Positions 24,994 to 34,553 are shown, counted from the stretch's first letter. The stretch: DNA of 64,000 nt from Halorussus salinus (GCF_004765815.2 NZ_ML974127.1:1-64000); one strand, 5' to 3'. Notes: generated from the sequence alone by a model not told the origin. Numbers and translations are program-made.

Positions 24994-26088
24994 TCAACTC
25001 GGCACCGCGCCGGGTCGAGACTGCCCGTGGTCCAGCGGGTCCTCGATTTCGCCCATCACAGCTTCGAGCGCGTCGGTCGCGGTCAACAGGCCGACCACCT
25101 CGCCCTCCGAGAGGACGAGCGCGAGTTCCTGACTCTCGGCTTGGAACTGGTCGATGGCGTCGCTGACGGTCGTGTCGGCCGAGACGGTCATCGGCGGGGC
25201 GGCCACGTCCGCCAGCGTGGTCTCCCCGTCGCGCAACTCGTCGATGTTGTCGAGGACCGCTGGCACGTAGACGACGCCGAGGAAGTCCTCTTCGTCGCTT
25301 CCGACGAGGGGATAGCGAGTGTGGGGCGACGACGACATGCGGTCGAGGTTCTCCTCCATCGAGTCCTCGGTCGAGAGGTAGATTACGTCGTCGTCCTCGA
25401 CCATCACCGACTCGACGGCCTTGTCCCCCGCGGCGAGCGCGCTCAGCACCTCGTCGTGGCGCTCGTCGGAGAGTTCGCCCCGCTCCAGCACCGAGTTCAG
25501 CCTGTTGTGGAGTTGCGCGCGGGTCTCGATGGCGTCCTCCTCGGCTTCGAGCCACGCGCCGGTCATCTCGACGCCGAACAGCCTGAGCGTCCACTTCGCG
25601 ACCCAGTCTCCGAGCGTAATGAGCGGGGAGATGACCACGTAGAACCAGTACAGCGGCGTGGCACCGTATCTGCAGACGAACCGGGACCGCTCGACGCCGA
25701 GGTACGTCGGGGTCTGCTCGCCGTGCGTGAGGTGGATGAGGTTGATGATGGCGTACGCGATGATCGCCCCCGCTCCTATCGTCGCGAGCGTCGTGCCAGC
25801 GAACAGCGGCGCGAACAACGCCGCCAGTGCGGGTTCGGCGACGATACCGACCGCGATGCTCGACGCCGTGATACCGACTTGACACGTCGTCAGGTACAGT
25901 TCGAGGTCCTGCGTCATCTCCCACGCCCGTTCGAGCCGGGAGTCGCCGTCCACGAACTCGCTCTCGGTGAACTGGCGGGCGCGCGTCAGCGCGAACTCGA
26001 TGGCGACGAAAAAGCCGTTCGCCAGAATGAGCAACAGTCCCGCGAGTAACCGAAGACCGATTTGAGCCGTACCCATCGATGCTGACAT
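24994..26088 (-). CDS. CNNM/DUF21 membrane protein with CBS pair (hemolysin-like)
   Basis: 364 residues. An N-terminal DUF21 transmembrane domain (GFFVAIEFALTRAR near the start, four membrane segments to about 170) is followed by a pair of CBS domains (MVEDDDVIYLSTEDSMEE and VSADTTVSDAIDQF, about 225-345). The C-terminal CorC_HlyC domain common in bacterial homologues is missing. CNNM/CorC-type proteins transport Mg2+ and Na+, with the CBS pair sensing ATP-Mg. The hemolysin name is historical. Confidence 0.88.
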   Translation of the reverse strand: MSASMGTAQIGLRLLAGLLLILANGFFVAIEFALTRARQFTESEFVDGDSRLERAWEMTQDLELYLTTCQVGITASSIAVGIVAEPALAALFAPLFAGTTLATIGAGAIIAYAIINLIHLTHGEQTPTYLGVERSRFVCRYGATPLYWFYVVISPLITLGDWVAKWTLRLFGVEMTGAWLEAEEDAIETRAQLHNRLNSVLERGELSDERHDEVLSALAAGDKAVESVMVEDDDVIYLSTEDSMEENLDRMSSSPHTRYPLVGSDEEDFLGVVYVPAVLDNIDELRDGETTLADVAAPPMTVSADTTVSDAIDQFQAESQELALVLSEGEVVGLLTATDALEAVMGEIEDPLDHGQSRPGAVPS

Positions 26089-26135
26089 CGGCGCGAGATT
26101 GGCATGCCAGCAATTAGAAAGTTGTGGCTTCGATA

Positions 26136-26159
26136 CGTGATTTAAATACTAACATCACG
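26136..26159. promoter_or_regulatory. Palindromic operator-like site with embedded TATA box
   Basis: CGTGAT (26136-26141) and ATCACG (26154-26159) flank TTTAAATA in the gap between the CNNM gene and the divergent Lrp regulator. An Lrp-family or other dimeric repressor could bind there. The element is 47 bp from the CNNM start and 90 bp from the lrp start. Confidence 0.4.
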
Positions 26160-26249
26160 CTCTGACACTGAGTTCGGTTTTTCCTGTCGAATCGAGCGCC
26201 GCCGTGGAGAACCACCGTTATTACGCTCCGGGCGCAACTCGTCGTACAG

Positions 26250-26741
26250 ATGCGAATTCGCGACCTCGACGATTTGGACAAGCAGATAGTTTACGCGCTC
26301 CAAGCCGAGGCGCGACACACGTCGTCGAGCGACATCGCCGAGCAACTCGACGTGTCGGCCAGCACCGTCCGGAACCGGATCCAGCAACTCGAAGCCGACG
26401 GCGTGATTCGGGGGTACCACGCCGACGTGGACTACGAACGGGCGGGGTTCCAACTGTTCACGCTCATCGTCTGCACCGCGCCGATTCCCGAGCGCGAGGA
26501 GCTAGCCGAGCGCGCGGTCGAAGTCTCGGGCGTGGTGGAGGTCCAAGAGGTGATGACCGGCGAGGGCAACGTCCTCGTGCGCGCGGTCGGCGCGGACGGC
26601 GACGACCTGAGTCGCATCGGCGAGGAGCTAGACGAACTGGGTCTCAAAGTGACGGGCGAAGACATCGTCCGGAACACGCACCGCCACCCCTACCACCGGT
26701 TCGAGAACGGCGGGACGGACGACGAGAAAGACGACGAGTGA
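26250..26741 (+). CDS. Lrp/AsnC-family transcriptional regulator
   Basis: 163 residues. An AsnC-type helix-turn-helix occupies residues 1-55 (LDKQIVYALQAEARHTSSSDIAEQ, with the recognition helix in SASTVRNRIQQLE). A RAM ligand-binding domain (YERAGFQLFTLIVCTAP, then EVQEVMTGEGNVLVRAVG) follows, with an acidic tail. Such proteins sense amino acids. A GTTATTA box at 26217-26223 lies about 30 bases before the ATG. The gene converges with valS, 10 bp apart. Confidence 0.92.
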   Translation: MRIRDLDDLDKQIVYALQAEARHTSSSDIAEQLDVSASTVRNRIQQLEADGVIRGYHADVDYERAGFQLFTLIVCTAPIPEREELAERAVEVSGVVEVQEVMTGEGNVLVRAVGADGDDLSRIGEELDELGLKVTGEDIVRNTHRHPYHRFENGGTDDEKDDE

Positions 26742-26751
26742 GGAGTCGGTT

Positions 26752-29382
26752 TCAGGGGAAGACGAGCGCGGTCGCGTGGTCGGTCTCCAGCACTTCGACC
26801 TCCTCGCCGCTCTCGGCGCGGTACTCCTCTTCGATTTCGACGGCGTCGCCGTCGATGGTGACCTCCTCGTCGTCCACCGTGAGGGTTATCTCGCCCTCTA
26901 TCTCCTTCTGATTCTTGAGTTGGTTCAGGTCGGCCGATTCGAGCGCGGCGACGACCTGTCCGGCCTTGTCGCGGAACTGCGGGCCGATCTGGCTGTGGTC
27001 GGGGTCCACGCCGACCGGGACGAGTTCGACGCTCGGCTGGCCCGCTTCGAGGTAGACCGGCGCGTTGACCGCCTCGCTCAGGTCGTAGGTGTCCCAGCCG
27101 CGGCCGAGGTCCGAGTAGACCTCGATGCGGTCGAGTTCGGCGTTGAGCGCCATCCCGGCGTCGGACTTCCACGCACGAATCTCGCTGGCGACCTCCGCGA
27201 TGAGGTCCCCGCGCTCCTCGGCCTCGGGGTCCGAGAACTCGATGTCGGGCCACGCGGCGGCGTGGACGCTCCCCTCGGTGCCGGGGAGGTGGTCGTAGAG
27301 TTCTTCGGCGAAGTGCGGCGAGAACGGCGAGAGCATCCGGACCGACGCCGAGACCGCGGTGTACAGCGCCTTGCGAGCGGCGTCGCGCTCGCCGGGCCGC
27401 CCCTCGTAGAGGCGTCCCTTGACGAGTTCGAGGTAGTCGTCGGCGAGGTCGTTCCAGACGAACTCCCGGAGTTTGCGGAGCGCGGCGTCGAAGCGGTAGG
27501 CCGCCATGTCGTCCTCGACAGCCTCGACGGTCCGCGAGAGCTTCGTCAGAATCCACTTGTCGGCGTCGCGGTACGCCGGAGCGTCGATGTCGGGGGTGTC
27601 CTCGTCCAGATGCTCGGCGGAGAACTGGAAGATGTTCCAGAACTTCGTGAGGAACCGGGAGGCCGACTTGACCTCCTTCCACTGGAACTGGATGTCGCTA
27701 CCGGGCTGGCCGCCGAGCGCGAGGGCCTGTCGCACCGAGTCGGCGCTGTACTCGTCGATGGCCTCCTCGGGACCGACCGCGTTGCCCCGCGACTTGCTCA
27801 TCTTGTGGCCGTCGTCGCCGAAGACCATGCCGTTGACCAGCGACTCCTCCCACGGAATCTCGTCTTCGAGCGCAGTGACCCGCAGGAGCGTGTAGAACGC
27901 CCACGTCCGGATGATGTCGTGGCCCTGCTCGCGGAGCGTGGTCGGGGTGAACTCCTCGTCGGGCCAGCCCTGAACGTGCATCGGCGAGATGGACGAGTCC
28001 ATCCACGTGTCCATCACGTCGGTCTCGCCCTCCCAGTCGGTTCCACCGCACTCGGGACAGGCGTCGATTTCGGGGACGGTCTCGGTGGGTTCGACGGGTA
28101 GTTCGCCGATTTCGGCGGTGTGGATGTACTCACAGTCGTCGTTCCCGCAGAACCACGCGGGGATTGGCGTGGCGAACACGCGCTGTCGGGAGATAACCCA
28201 GTCCCACTCCATCCCCTCGGTCCAGTCTTCGAGACGGTCGTACATGTGGTCGGGAATCCACTCGACCTGCTCGGCCTTCTCTAAAATCTCGTCTTGGCGG
28301 ACCTCCACGAACCACTGCTCCTTGCTCAGGATTTCGATGGGGGTGTCACAGCGCCAGCACGCGCCGACCGACTGGTCGGTCGGTTCGGTGTCTTGGAGGT
28401 AGCCCTCGTCGTCCAAGTCCTCGGCGATGGTCTCCTTGGCGTCCGCGATGGCCATGCCCTCGTACTCCCCAGCGAGTTCGCCGAGACGGCCGTCCTCGGT
28501 GAAGACGGGGCGCAGGTCGAGGTCGTGTTCGGCCCACCAGTCCACGTCCTGCTTGTCGCCGAAGGTACAAATCATGACCGCGCCGGTCCCGAAGTCGCCG
28601 TCCACGTCGTCGTCGGCCAGCAGTTCGACCTCTTGGCCGAACAGCGGGACCTCGAAGGTGTCGCCGATGCGCTCGGCGTACCGTTCGTCGTCGGGGCTGA
28701 CCGCCATCCCGACGCAGGCCGCCAGCAGTTCGGGCCGCGTGGTGGCGATTTCGATGTCGTCGTTCTCGACGCCGGGGAAGGTGATGTAGTGGAGCGTCCC
28801 CTCGCGGTCGACGTTCTCGACTTCGGCGTCCGCAATCGCAGTCTCGCACCGCGGACACCAGTTGACGGGGTGTTCGTCGCGGTAGATGTAGTCGTCTTCG
28901 TCGTCCTCGTCGGACATCTCCACGAACGACCGCTGGGTCTTCTCCCAGTAGTCGGCGTCCATCGTGCGGTACTCCGCCGACCAGTCCTGTGAGAATCCGA
29001 GCGACTGCATCGTCTCTTTCATCCCGTCGATGCGGTCCTCGGTGTACTCGACACAGAGGTCCCGGAACTCCTCGCGGGGCACGTCGGTCCGGTGGATGTC
29101 CTCTTCCTCCTCGACTTTGACCTCGGTCGGCAGGCCGTGACAGTCCCAGCCCTGCGGGAACAGCACGCTATCGCCGATGAGTCGGTGGAACCGCGCGGCG
29201 AAGTCCATGTAACTCCAGCCCAGCGCGTGGCCGAGGTGGAGTTGCCCGGTCGGGTACGGCGGCGGGGTGTCCACGACGTAGTCCGGTTCGCCCTCGGGGT
29301 TGTAGACCTCGGAACCGCGCCACTCCTCTTGCCACTTCGGTTCGACTTCTTCTGGGTCGTAACTGTCGGGAACGTCTGTCAT
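26752..29382 (-). CDS. valS: Valyl-tRNA synthetase
   Basis: An 876-residue class I synthetase that charges tRNA-Val. The nucleotide-binding HIGH motif is [16 protein letters not shown] (about 42-56) and the KMSKS motif is [11 protein letters not shown] (about 525). The editing CP1 domain includes [16 protein letters not shown] and [17 protein letters not shown]. Three Cys pairs ([22 protein letters not shown]) suggest zinc knuckles. The N-terminal [14 protein letters not shown] and C-terminal anticodon-binding domain fit archaeal ValS rather than IleS. No tRNA leader is evident. Confidence 0.94.
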   Translation of the reverse strand: MTDVPDSYDPEEVEPKWQEEWRGSEVYNPEGEPDYVVDTPPPYPTGQLHLGHALGWSYMDFAARFHRLIGDSVLFPQGWDCHGLPTEVKVEEEEDIHRTDVPREEFRDLCVEYTEDRIDGMKETMQSLGFSQDWSAEYRTMDADYWEKTQRSFVEMSDEDDEDDYIYRDEHPVNWCPRCETAIADAEVENVDREGTLHYITFPGVENDDIEIATTRPELLAACVGMAVSPDDERYAERIGDTFEVPLFGQEVELLADDDVDGDFGTGAVMICTFGDKQDVDWWAEHDLDLRPVFTEDGRLGELAGEYEGMAIADAKETIAEDLDDEGYLQDTEPTDQSVGACWRCDTPIEILSKEQWFVEVRQDEILEKAEQVEWIPDHMYDRLEDWTEGMEWDWVISRQRVFATPIPAWFCGNDDCEYIHTAEIGELPVEPTETVPEIDACPECGGTDWEGETDVMDTWMDSSISPMHVQGWPDEEFTPTTLREQGHDIIRTWAFYTLLRVTALEDEIPWEESLVNGMVFGDDGHKMSKSRGNAVGPEEAIDEYSADSVRQALALGGQPGSDIQFQWKEVKSASRFLTKFWNIFQFSAEHLDEDTPDIDAPAYRDADKWILTKLSRTVEAVEDDMAAYRFDAALRKLREFVWNDLADDYLELVKGRLYEGRPGERDAARKALYTAVSASVRMLSPFSPHFAEELYDHLPGTEGSVHAAAWPDIEFSDPEAEERGDLIAEVASEIRAWKSDAGMALNAELDRIEVYSDLGRGWDTYDLSEAVNAPVYLEAGQPSVELVPVGVDPDHSQIGPQFRDKAGQVVAALESADLNQLKNQKEIEGEITLTVDDEEVTIDGDAVEIEEEYRAESGEEVEVLETDHATALVFP

Positions 29383-29606
29383 AGTGTGGGTGTAGCTGAC
29401 TCTGTCGGGGGAGTAGTCCTCGGAGAAAGACGCGCCGCTGCGCTGGACAGTTCAACGTACTACCGACGCAGTCAGCCTCATACGTTACAGGAACGGACGG
29501 GTACTGATAAAGGTTCTCGTCTGTTTGCGGGAGGTTCAGGCTGATACTCCCTACTTGTCGCTGTCGAACGATTGATTAGCTACCGACATCGGAATATAAT
29601 TACTGA

Positions 29607-30317
29607 ATGACGACATTTGTGACGTGGAACTGTAACATGGCGTTCCGGAAGAAGCGCGACCAGATACTCCGATACGACCCGGACGTACTCGTGATTCAGG
29701 AGTGCGAAAATCCGGCGACGAGAGGCGACTGGTCCGCGTTCTCGGACTGGGTGTGGGTCGGGGAGAACGACGACAAGGGTCTCGGTGTCTTCGCCAGAAA
29801 CGGAATTACGGTCGAACTGGCAGACGACGACGTAACCGAAAGCCGATACGTCGTGCCGGTGGAAGTAGACGGAGCGAGGAATCTCCTCGCGGTCTGGGCG
29901 ATGAACGACGAAACCGAGCCGAGAAAACGCTACATCGGACAGGTCTACACCGCTCTCCGCCAGTACCGCGACTTCGTGAACTTGGACACCATCGTCGCTG
30001 GCGATTTCAACTGGAACGTCGAATGGGACGAGTCGCCGAAAAGCCCGCTCTGCGGAAACTTCGAGCAAACCGTGAAAATCCTGAACGAAATCGGATTGGA
30101 GAGCGTCTATCACAGCCGAACAGGTGCCGAGTTCGGGGAGGATGATGACCCGACGTTTTTCATGCACAAGAAGAGAGTAAGAAATTATCATATTGGCTAT
30201 ATTTTCGTCTCGGAGGGTGTGAGTGAATCGGTCCGAGAGTACACCGTCGGAACCTACGACAAGTGGATAGACGCCAGCGATCACATGCCAACTATCGTCC
30301 GATTCGATACGAGGTGA
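29607..30317 (+). CDS. Endonuclease/exonuclease/phosphatase-family protein
   Basis: 236 residues with the EEP (DNase I-like) catalytic set: TWNCNMA (Asn), VIQECEN (Glu), AGDFNWNVEW (Asp and Asn) and DASDHMPTIVRF (Asp-His). The protein is less acidic and the DNA less GC-rich than in neighbouring genes, which suggests recent acquisition. Substrates in this superfamily range from DNA to phospholipids and nucleotides, so function is open. It starts the 29.6-31.5 kb accessory patch. Confidence 0.85.
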   Translation: MTTFVTWNCNMAFRKKRDQILRYDPDVLVIQECENPATRGDWSAFSDWVWVGENDDKGLGVFARNGITVELADDDVTESRYVVPVEVDGARNLLAVWAMNDETEPRKRYIGQVYTALRQYRDFVNLDTIVAGDFNWNVEWDESPKSPLCGNFEQTVKILNEIGLESVYHSRTGAEFGEDDDPTFFMHKKRVRNYHIGYIFVSEGVSESVREYTVGTYDKWIDASDHMPTIVRFDTR

Positions 30318-30414
30318 ATCGCAAAGTTCTCGGGCGTGTTCGGACGCGAAATCCGCGGATAAATGCTGCCTTGGCAAGTGGCTTGCTGGATTCGAAGCAC
30401 CGGTCTCCGATATA

Positions 30415-30499
30415 CTTAATACGTATGTGGCCCGTACGTATCGGGTACACAATCGGTACGTAGTCCAAGAGCGACCACCGCCACACGAAACGGCGTGTG
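30415..30499 (+). promoter_or_regulatory. Promoter and palindrome before the 34-residue ORF
   Basis: ACTTAATA (30415-30422) is TATA-like. The stretch 30421-30465 contains TACGTA or ACGTA several times, and CACACG (30482-30487) with CGTGTG (30494-30499) forms a 6-bp inverted repeat. The implied 5' leader is about 85 bases, unlike the leaderless promoters elsewhere in the window. Confidence 0.35.
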
Positions 30500-30530
30500 T
30501 TCACGCTACGGCTACCCATTTGGTGATATT

Positions 30531-30635
30531 ATGAAAGAAAAAGCCCTCGAAATCATGCAGCAGGATGTCGAAGAGAATCGCGCTGCATACCTCAAGATGG
30601 CCGAAGCCGAATCCATCGACAGTAACGACCGATAG
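30531..30635 (+). CDS. Possible 34-residue protein next to the Fic gene
   Basis: ATG at 30531 to TAG at 30633 encodes a 34-residue charged helix beginning MKEKALEIMQQDVEENRAA. GGTGAT lies 5 bases before the ATG and could pair with the 16S rRNA 3' end. A TATA-like box with a palindrome lies about 100 bp upstream. It converges with the Fic gene, 9 bp from its stop. Its length and helical nature would fit a small inhibitor, but nothing proves it is translated. Confidence 0.4.
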   Translation: MKEKALEIMQQDVEENRAAYLKMAEAESIDSNDR

Positions 30636-30644
30636 CTACTGTTT

Positions 30645-31481
30645 TCATCTTTGTTCGCGTGCGGCGTTGAGCGCACGCCCCAACCGCTCAGTCGAATGAG
30701 TATGGCTTCTGTTGGATTCTACGTCCAAGAAGAGGTGCCGGAAGTGGCGGTGCCACACATGGTAGAGTTCGTCTTTCTTCCACAGCGTATCGAACTGGAC
30801 ACTGACGACGAAGTTACGGACGAACTTCGCTTTGAGTACCGTCCGGTCAATTCCACGTCCGGGCCACTCGCTCGGTAGCGGAATCTCGTTTAGATACAGC
30901 AACGCTCGAAGACTTCCGATTGCAGTTCGGTGATTTGCGTCCGGGAAGAAATGGAGCCCCGAGATAGCTCGCACCCAGTGAGCGCACTGTTGCACCAGCG
31001 GTTCGTGGCGTGGAAGTTCGCGGAGTACACGGTTGAGGTCGCTCTCCGAGACGTTTCCGATACGCCGTTCCGTGACCTGTCGTGACTCTCTGACTAATCC
31101 GTACTGGTGTGACTCGTCCTCGTACCGCTCGAAATTGAACGCAATAATCGTCTCGGCGTCGATACCACTTACGTCGGTGATTCGTTCGTCGCGCTCTCGC
31201 CATTGGGGTGCGATTCGTGAGGCCTCGACGGCTATATCGTCGTCATCTTCGGGAAGGTCGAGTTCACCTGCCACGTATTCGCGACCTCGGTCGGTCAACT
31301 CGTACACGTCGTGAGTGGTCGGTCGGAGAAGTCCGCAGTCACAGAGTTCTCGGCATTGTATTCGGATGACGCTCTCACGCCTGCGGCTTTCCGCGATGGC
31401 GCGCGGAGAAGCGGGACCGGAATTAGACAGCCATTCCAATAGTTCGCGGTACGTGAGGAACGCCTGCTCCGAAGAATTCAT
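30645..31481 (-). CDS. Fic/Doc-family protein with N-terminal winged helix
   Basis: About 278 residues from MNSSEQAFLTYRE. This start is preferred over one 14 codons upstream because a TATTTAAA box lies 28 bases before it, typical of leaderless genes. Residues 5-75 are winged-helix-like (LLEWLSNSGPASPRAIAES, LCDCGLLRPTTHDVYELTDRG). Residues 150-200 contain the Fic core LHFFPDANHRTAIGSLRALL. It keeps the His and Asn-His-Arg positions of HxFx(D/E)xNxR, with Pro before Asp as in Doc-like proteins. Fic enzymes transfer AMP or phosphate to proteins. No inhibitory SxxxE(G/N) helix was recognised. Confidence 0.8.
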   Translation of the reverse strand: MNSSEQAFLTYRELLEWLSNSGPASPRAIAESRRRESVIRIQCRELCDCGLLRPTTHDVYELTDRGREYVAGELDLPEDDDDIAVEASRIAPQWRERDERITDVSGIDAETIIAFNFERYEDESHQYGLVRESRQVTERRIGNVSESDLNRVLRELPRHEPLVQQCAHWVRAISGLHFFPDANHRTAIGSLRALLYLNEIPLPSEWPGRGIDRTVLKAKFVRNFVVSVQFDTLWKKDELYHVWHRHFRHLFLDVESNRSHTHSTERLGRALNAAREQR

Positions 31482-31505
31482 TACAACTACTAACCCGACC
31501 AACTG

Positions 31506-31513
31506 TTTAAATA
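31506..31513 (-). promoter_or_regulatory. TATA box of the Fic gene
   Basis: Minus-strand TATTTAAA is centred about 28 bases upstream of the ATG at 31481, inside an AT-rich stretch. It supports that start and leaderless transcription. Confidence 0.55.
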
Positions 31514-31601
31514 ATTTTGACATTGGTTGGGCTGACAGCTATCGCTCTACGACTACCGCGAAACCGCAACCCCTACCTTCGCCCCCGAACCACCCTCTCC
31601 C

Positions 31602-32507
31602 ATGCAACTGGGCGTCATCGGACTGGGCCGGATGGGCCGCATCGTCGTAGACCGAGTACTCGACGCGGGACACGACGTGGTGGCCTTCGACTTGGACGAG
31701 GAGGCCGTCTCCTCGGCCGCCGAAGCGGGCGCGACCCCCGCCGACTCGGTGGTGGACCTCGCGGAGAAACTCGGCGACGAGAAGCGCATCTGGCTGATGG
31801 TCCCCGCCGGGGAGGCCGTGGACGCCGCGCTGGACGACCTCGAAGCCCACCTGACCGACGAGGATGTCGTCGTAGACGGCGGCAACTCCCACTTCGAGGA
31901 CTCGACGCGCCGAGCGGAATCGACCCCCGCGGCGTACCTCGACTGCGGGACCTCAGGCGGACCGGCGGGCGCGGAACTGGGCTTCTCGCTAATGGTCGGC
32001 GGGCCGGAGTGGGCCTACGACGAGATGACCCCCGTCTTCGACGCGGTGGCGACCGGTCCGGCGGGCCACGACCGGATGGGTCCTGCGGGGTCGGGCCACT
32101 ACGTGAAGATGGTCCACAACGGCGTCGAGTACGCGCTGATGCAGGCCTACGGCGAGGGGTTCGAGTTGCTCGCGGAGGGCCAGTACGACCTCGATTTGGA
32201 GGCGGTCGCCCGGACGTGGAACAACGGCGCGGTGATTCGCTCGTGGCTCCTCGAACTCTGCGAGGAGGCCTTCGCCGAGGAGGGCACCGACCTCGGGGAC
32301 GTGGACGACTACGTGGCCGGTGGCTCCACGGGGACGTGGACGGTGCAGGAGGCGTTGGAACAGGAGGTACCGGTGCCGCTCATCTATCAGGCGCTCGGCG
32401 AGCGGTTCGGGTCGCGGGCGCGTGACGACGGTCGGTTCTCCCGGCGACTGGCGAACCGACTCCGCTACGGGTTCGGTCGCCACGAGGTCGCGCGACGCGA
32501 AGAGTAA
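31602..32507 (+). CDS. gnd: 6-phosphogluconate dehydrogenase, decarboxylating (short archaeal type)
   Basis: 301 residues, the short (YqeC/GndA) form rather than the 470-residue one. It oxidises 6-phosphogluconate to ribulose 5-phosphate and CO2. It has the Rossmann GLGRMGRIV at the N-terminus, the substrate-binding DGGNSHFEDS (about 88-97), GTSGGPAGAE, and the active-site VHNGVEYALMQAYGEG carrying the catalytic Lys-His/Asn region. Haloarchaea use this oxidative pentose phosphate step for pentose supply. Confidence 0.92.
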   Translation: MQLGVIGLGRMGRIVVDRVLDAGHDVVAFDLDEEAVSSAAEAGATPADSVVDLAEKLGDEKRIWLMVPAGEAVDAALDDLEAHLTDEDVVVDGGNSHFEDSTRRAESTPAAYLDCGTSGGPAGAELGFSLMVGGPEWAYDEMTPVFDAVATGPAGHDRMGPAGSGHYVKMVHNGVEYALMQAYGEGFELLAEGQYDLDLEAVARTWNNGAVIRSWLLELCEEAFAEEGTDLGDVDDYVAGGSTGTWTVQEALEQEVPVPLIYQALGERFGSRARDDGRFSRRLANRLRYGFGRHEVARREE

Positions 32508-32634
32508 CTTCCTAAAGTAGCGAAACCGGTGTAGCGCCGAGTTTCACGTCCCGAGTGGCGTCGCCGTGAGTAGCGAGCAGACCGGCGAATCGCAATCGAA
32601 TCGGGTTAAAGTTAGATTTCCTTCGAAAAATACT

Positions 32635-32731
32635 ATGTGTGAGTGGAAATATCTTACATCCGGAGGTGAACGAGATGATAGACATCTTCCCGCGTAACCC
32701 GTACATCTGCATCCATCCCTGCACGCCGTGA
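32635..32731 (+). other. Two overlapping peptide-sized ORFs in a 456-bp gap
   Basis: The gap 32508-32963 has no ordinary gene. A 20-codon ORF (ATG 32635, stop 32695-32697, beginning MCEWKYLTSGG) lies about 27 bases after a TTAAAG box. An 18-codon ORF (ATG 32675, stop 32729-32731, MIDIFPRNPYICIHPCTP) overlaps it out of frame and is preceded by GGAGGTGA, a full match to the 16S anti-Shine-Dalgarno. Both contain Cys. The rest of the gap shows nothing else I can support. Confidence 0.25.
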
Positions 32732-32963
32732 GCGACACCCGTGCGAACAGTGCGCCAACCGACTTTCCCCCGATTCCGCGTTCGATACACGGTAGGCTCC
32801 TCTCTATCACGTTGATAGAACCCTGTAGACACGCTAAAACTCACTGAACGTCTCCGTGGCCCACACACGTTTCGTTCTTGAGAAACCTTCGTGCGGTAGT
32901 TCTATGCTATCGTGGCACACACTGGCGTCGCCTTGATACTCGTCGGACGCCAACGAGACCGAT

Positions 32964-33764
32964 ATGTCCGCGCCCGTCTCGCTCTACTTCAGCGACTTCG
33001 CGGACGAACGCGGGCGGGTGGACTACTACTGGTCGCGCCTGCGGTCGCTCGACGTGCCGGTCCCCGAGACGACGTTCGTGTCGCTCGAATCGACCGAGGA
33101 GGGCTACCGATGGGACACCGACGAGATACTGGCGTTCATGGCCGACCGCGACCGCCACCGGGCGTTCGTCCGGACGCAGTACAAGGCCGCGACGGTCCGC
33201 CTCCGCGAGGGGTCGTTCGTGTCGCGGCGGGACGCCGACGCCGTAGACCGGACCGTCGCGTCGCTCCTGAACCAGAACGACGAACAGGGCTGGCCCCACG
33301 GCGACAGCCTCGTCGTCCGGGAGTGGCTGGACCTCGACTTCTGTCGGTTCCCGAGCCACTCGTGTCACCCCTCGGTCCGGTTCTTCGTGGACGATGGCGG
33401 ACTTCTCGGCGGGACGCCGTGTCGCCCGGACGCCTCCGAGATGGTTTGTGCGGGCCGCTACGAGTACGTCGCGCCGATTCTGGAAGGCGTGTCGTTCGAG
33501 ACGCCGCGCCGGTACGCCGAGCGAATCGCCGCCGAGTTCTCGGAGGCGACGTGGGGCGTCGATTTCGTCCTCGACGCGCGCGGCGACTGGTACTGCACCG
33601 AGTTCAACTTCAACGGCGTCTACTGGAACCGACTCGAAGAGCGATGGTGGGACATGTGCGGACAGGGCGACTTCGAACCGCTCGGGCCGACCGAACTCCA
33701 CTCGGCCGCGCTGTGGGGTCTCCGGCCCGCGTCGGCCGACGACGACCGCGACCGCTGGTGGTGA
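32964..33764 (+). CDS. ATP-grasp-fold protein, function unknown
   Basis: 266 residues. The C-terminal part reads WGVDFVLDARGDWYCTEFNFNG (split here as VDFVLDARGDW and CTEFNFNGVYWN), matching the ATP-grasp metal-binding block where Asp, Glu and Asn bind Mg-ATP. SLVVREWLDLDF in the middle fits the ATP-grasp adenine-binding strand. ATP-grasp proteins ligate a carboxylate to an amine or thiol; short stand-alone forms occur in peptide-modifying and phage-linked systems. No partner gene is next to it, and the DJ-1 gene downstream is convergent. Confidence 0.65.
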   Translation: MSAPVSLYFSDFADERGRVDYYWSRLRSLDVPVPETTFVSLESTEEGYRWDTDEILAFMADRDRHRAFVRTQYKAATVRLREGSFVSRRDADAVDRTVASLLNQNDEQGWPHGDSLVVREWLDLDFCRFPSHSCHPSVRFFVDDGGLLGGTPCRPDASEMVCAGRYEYVAPILEGVSFETPRRYAERIAAEFSEATWGVDFVLDARGDWYCTEFNFNGVYWNRLEERWWDMCGQGDFEPLGPTELHSAALWGLRPASADDDRDRWW

Positions 33765-33767
33765 CGG

Positions 33768-34382
33768 TCAGGACTCGTCGCTTCGGTGAATCGCTCCCCG
33801 CGTGTCGTACTCGATGGTTGTCGCCACCTCCTCGGCGACCTCCTCGCCGCAGAGCCGCGCGACCAGATGGAGCGCCAAGTCGAGTCCGGAAGTCACACCG
33901 CCCGCGGTCAGCACGTCGCCGTCGTCCACCACGCGGGCGTCCACGACTTCGGCGTCGGTCGCTTCGAGGTCGTCGCGTGCGCTCGCGTGCGTGACCGCGG
34001 GCCGACCGTCCAGCACACCGGCCTCGGCCAGCAACATCCCGCCGGTACAGACTGCGGCGAGTTCGACCCCGCGCTCGTGGAGCGCCGCGAGCGCGCGGGG
34101 CAGGTCGCCCTTCTCGGCCTCGCCCCACGCGCTCGCGTCCGCCCGGTCGTTCCACCCGCCGCCGGGCACGACCACGAGGTCCGGGTCGGCGTCGCCGAGG
34201 AGTCCGTCCACTTCGATTCGGAGGCCGTGGCTCGCGGTGACGGTCTCGTCGGCGTCGAGCGCGCGCAGGCTCACGTCGAGGTCACAGCCCCGAGCCGCGG
34301 CGTTCGAGAACACTTCGTAGGGTGCGACCGCGTCCAGTTCGTCGAAGCCGTCGTAGACGACGACCGCGATTTCGGTTGCCAT
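33768..34382 (-). CDS. DJ-1/PfpI-family protein
   Basis: 204 residues. The nucleophile-elbow Cys is in LAAVCTGGMLLAEAG (about 111), the early Glu in VYDGFDELDAVAPYEVF and the DLVVVPGGG strand are as in the family. The GGVTSGLDLALHLV C-terminal block is as in the isonitrile hydratase/AraC-N-like DJ-1 branch. It could be a glyoxalase-like deglycase, chaperone or hydratase. The stop lies 3 bp from the ATP-grasp gene's stop. Confidence 0.88.
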   Translation of the reverse strand: MATEIAVVVYDGFDELDAVAPYEVFSNAAARGCDLDVSLRALDADETVTASHGLRIEVDGLLGDADPDLVVVPGGGWNDRADASAWGEAEKGDLPRALAALHERGVELAAVCTGGMLLAEAGVLDGRPAVTHASARDDLEATDAEVVDARVVDDGDVLTAGGVTSGLDLALHLVARLCGEEVAEEVATTIEYDTRGAIHRSDES

Positions 34383-34553
34383 GCCGGAGGCTCACAGCGA
34401 GCGAGTAAAAGCGTGTCCTCGCGGACGGTCGGCGTTCGGACGCCGACCCCGGTGATGGGTCGTACTGACGGTGTGTCCCGATTCGCACCGAACGTGTCTC
34501 TCGATTGATGAGCGGGGGAAACCGCTATTTGGGTCGGATGCCTCTCTACGTCA

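Noticed and set aside
29092-29544. 150-codon plus-strand frame over the valS start
   Set aside because: Antisense to the conserved N-terminus of valS.
32512-32868. 118-codon minus-strand frame downstream of gnd
   Set aside because: Basic, low-acidic composition, no motif and no convincing promoter or ribosome-binding site.
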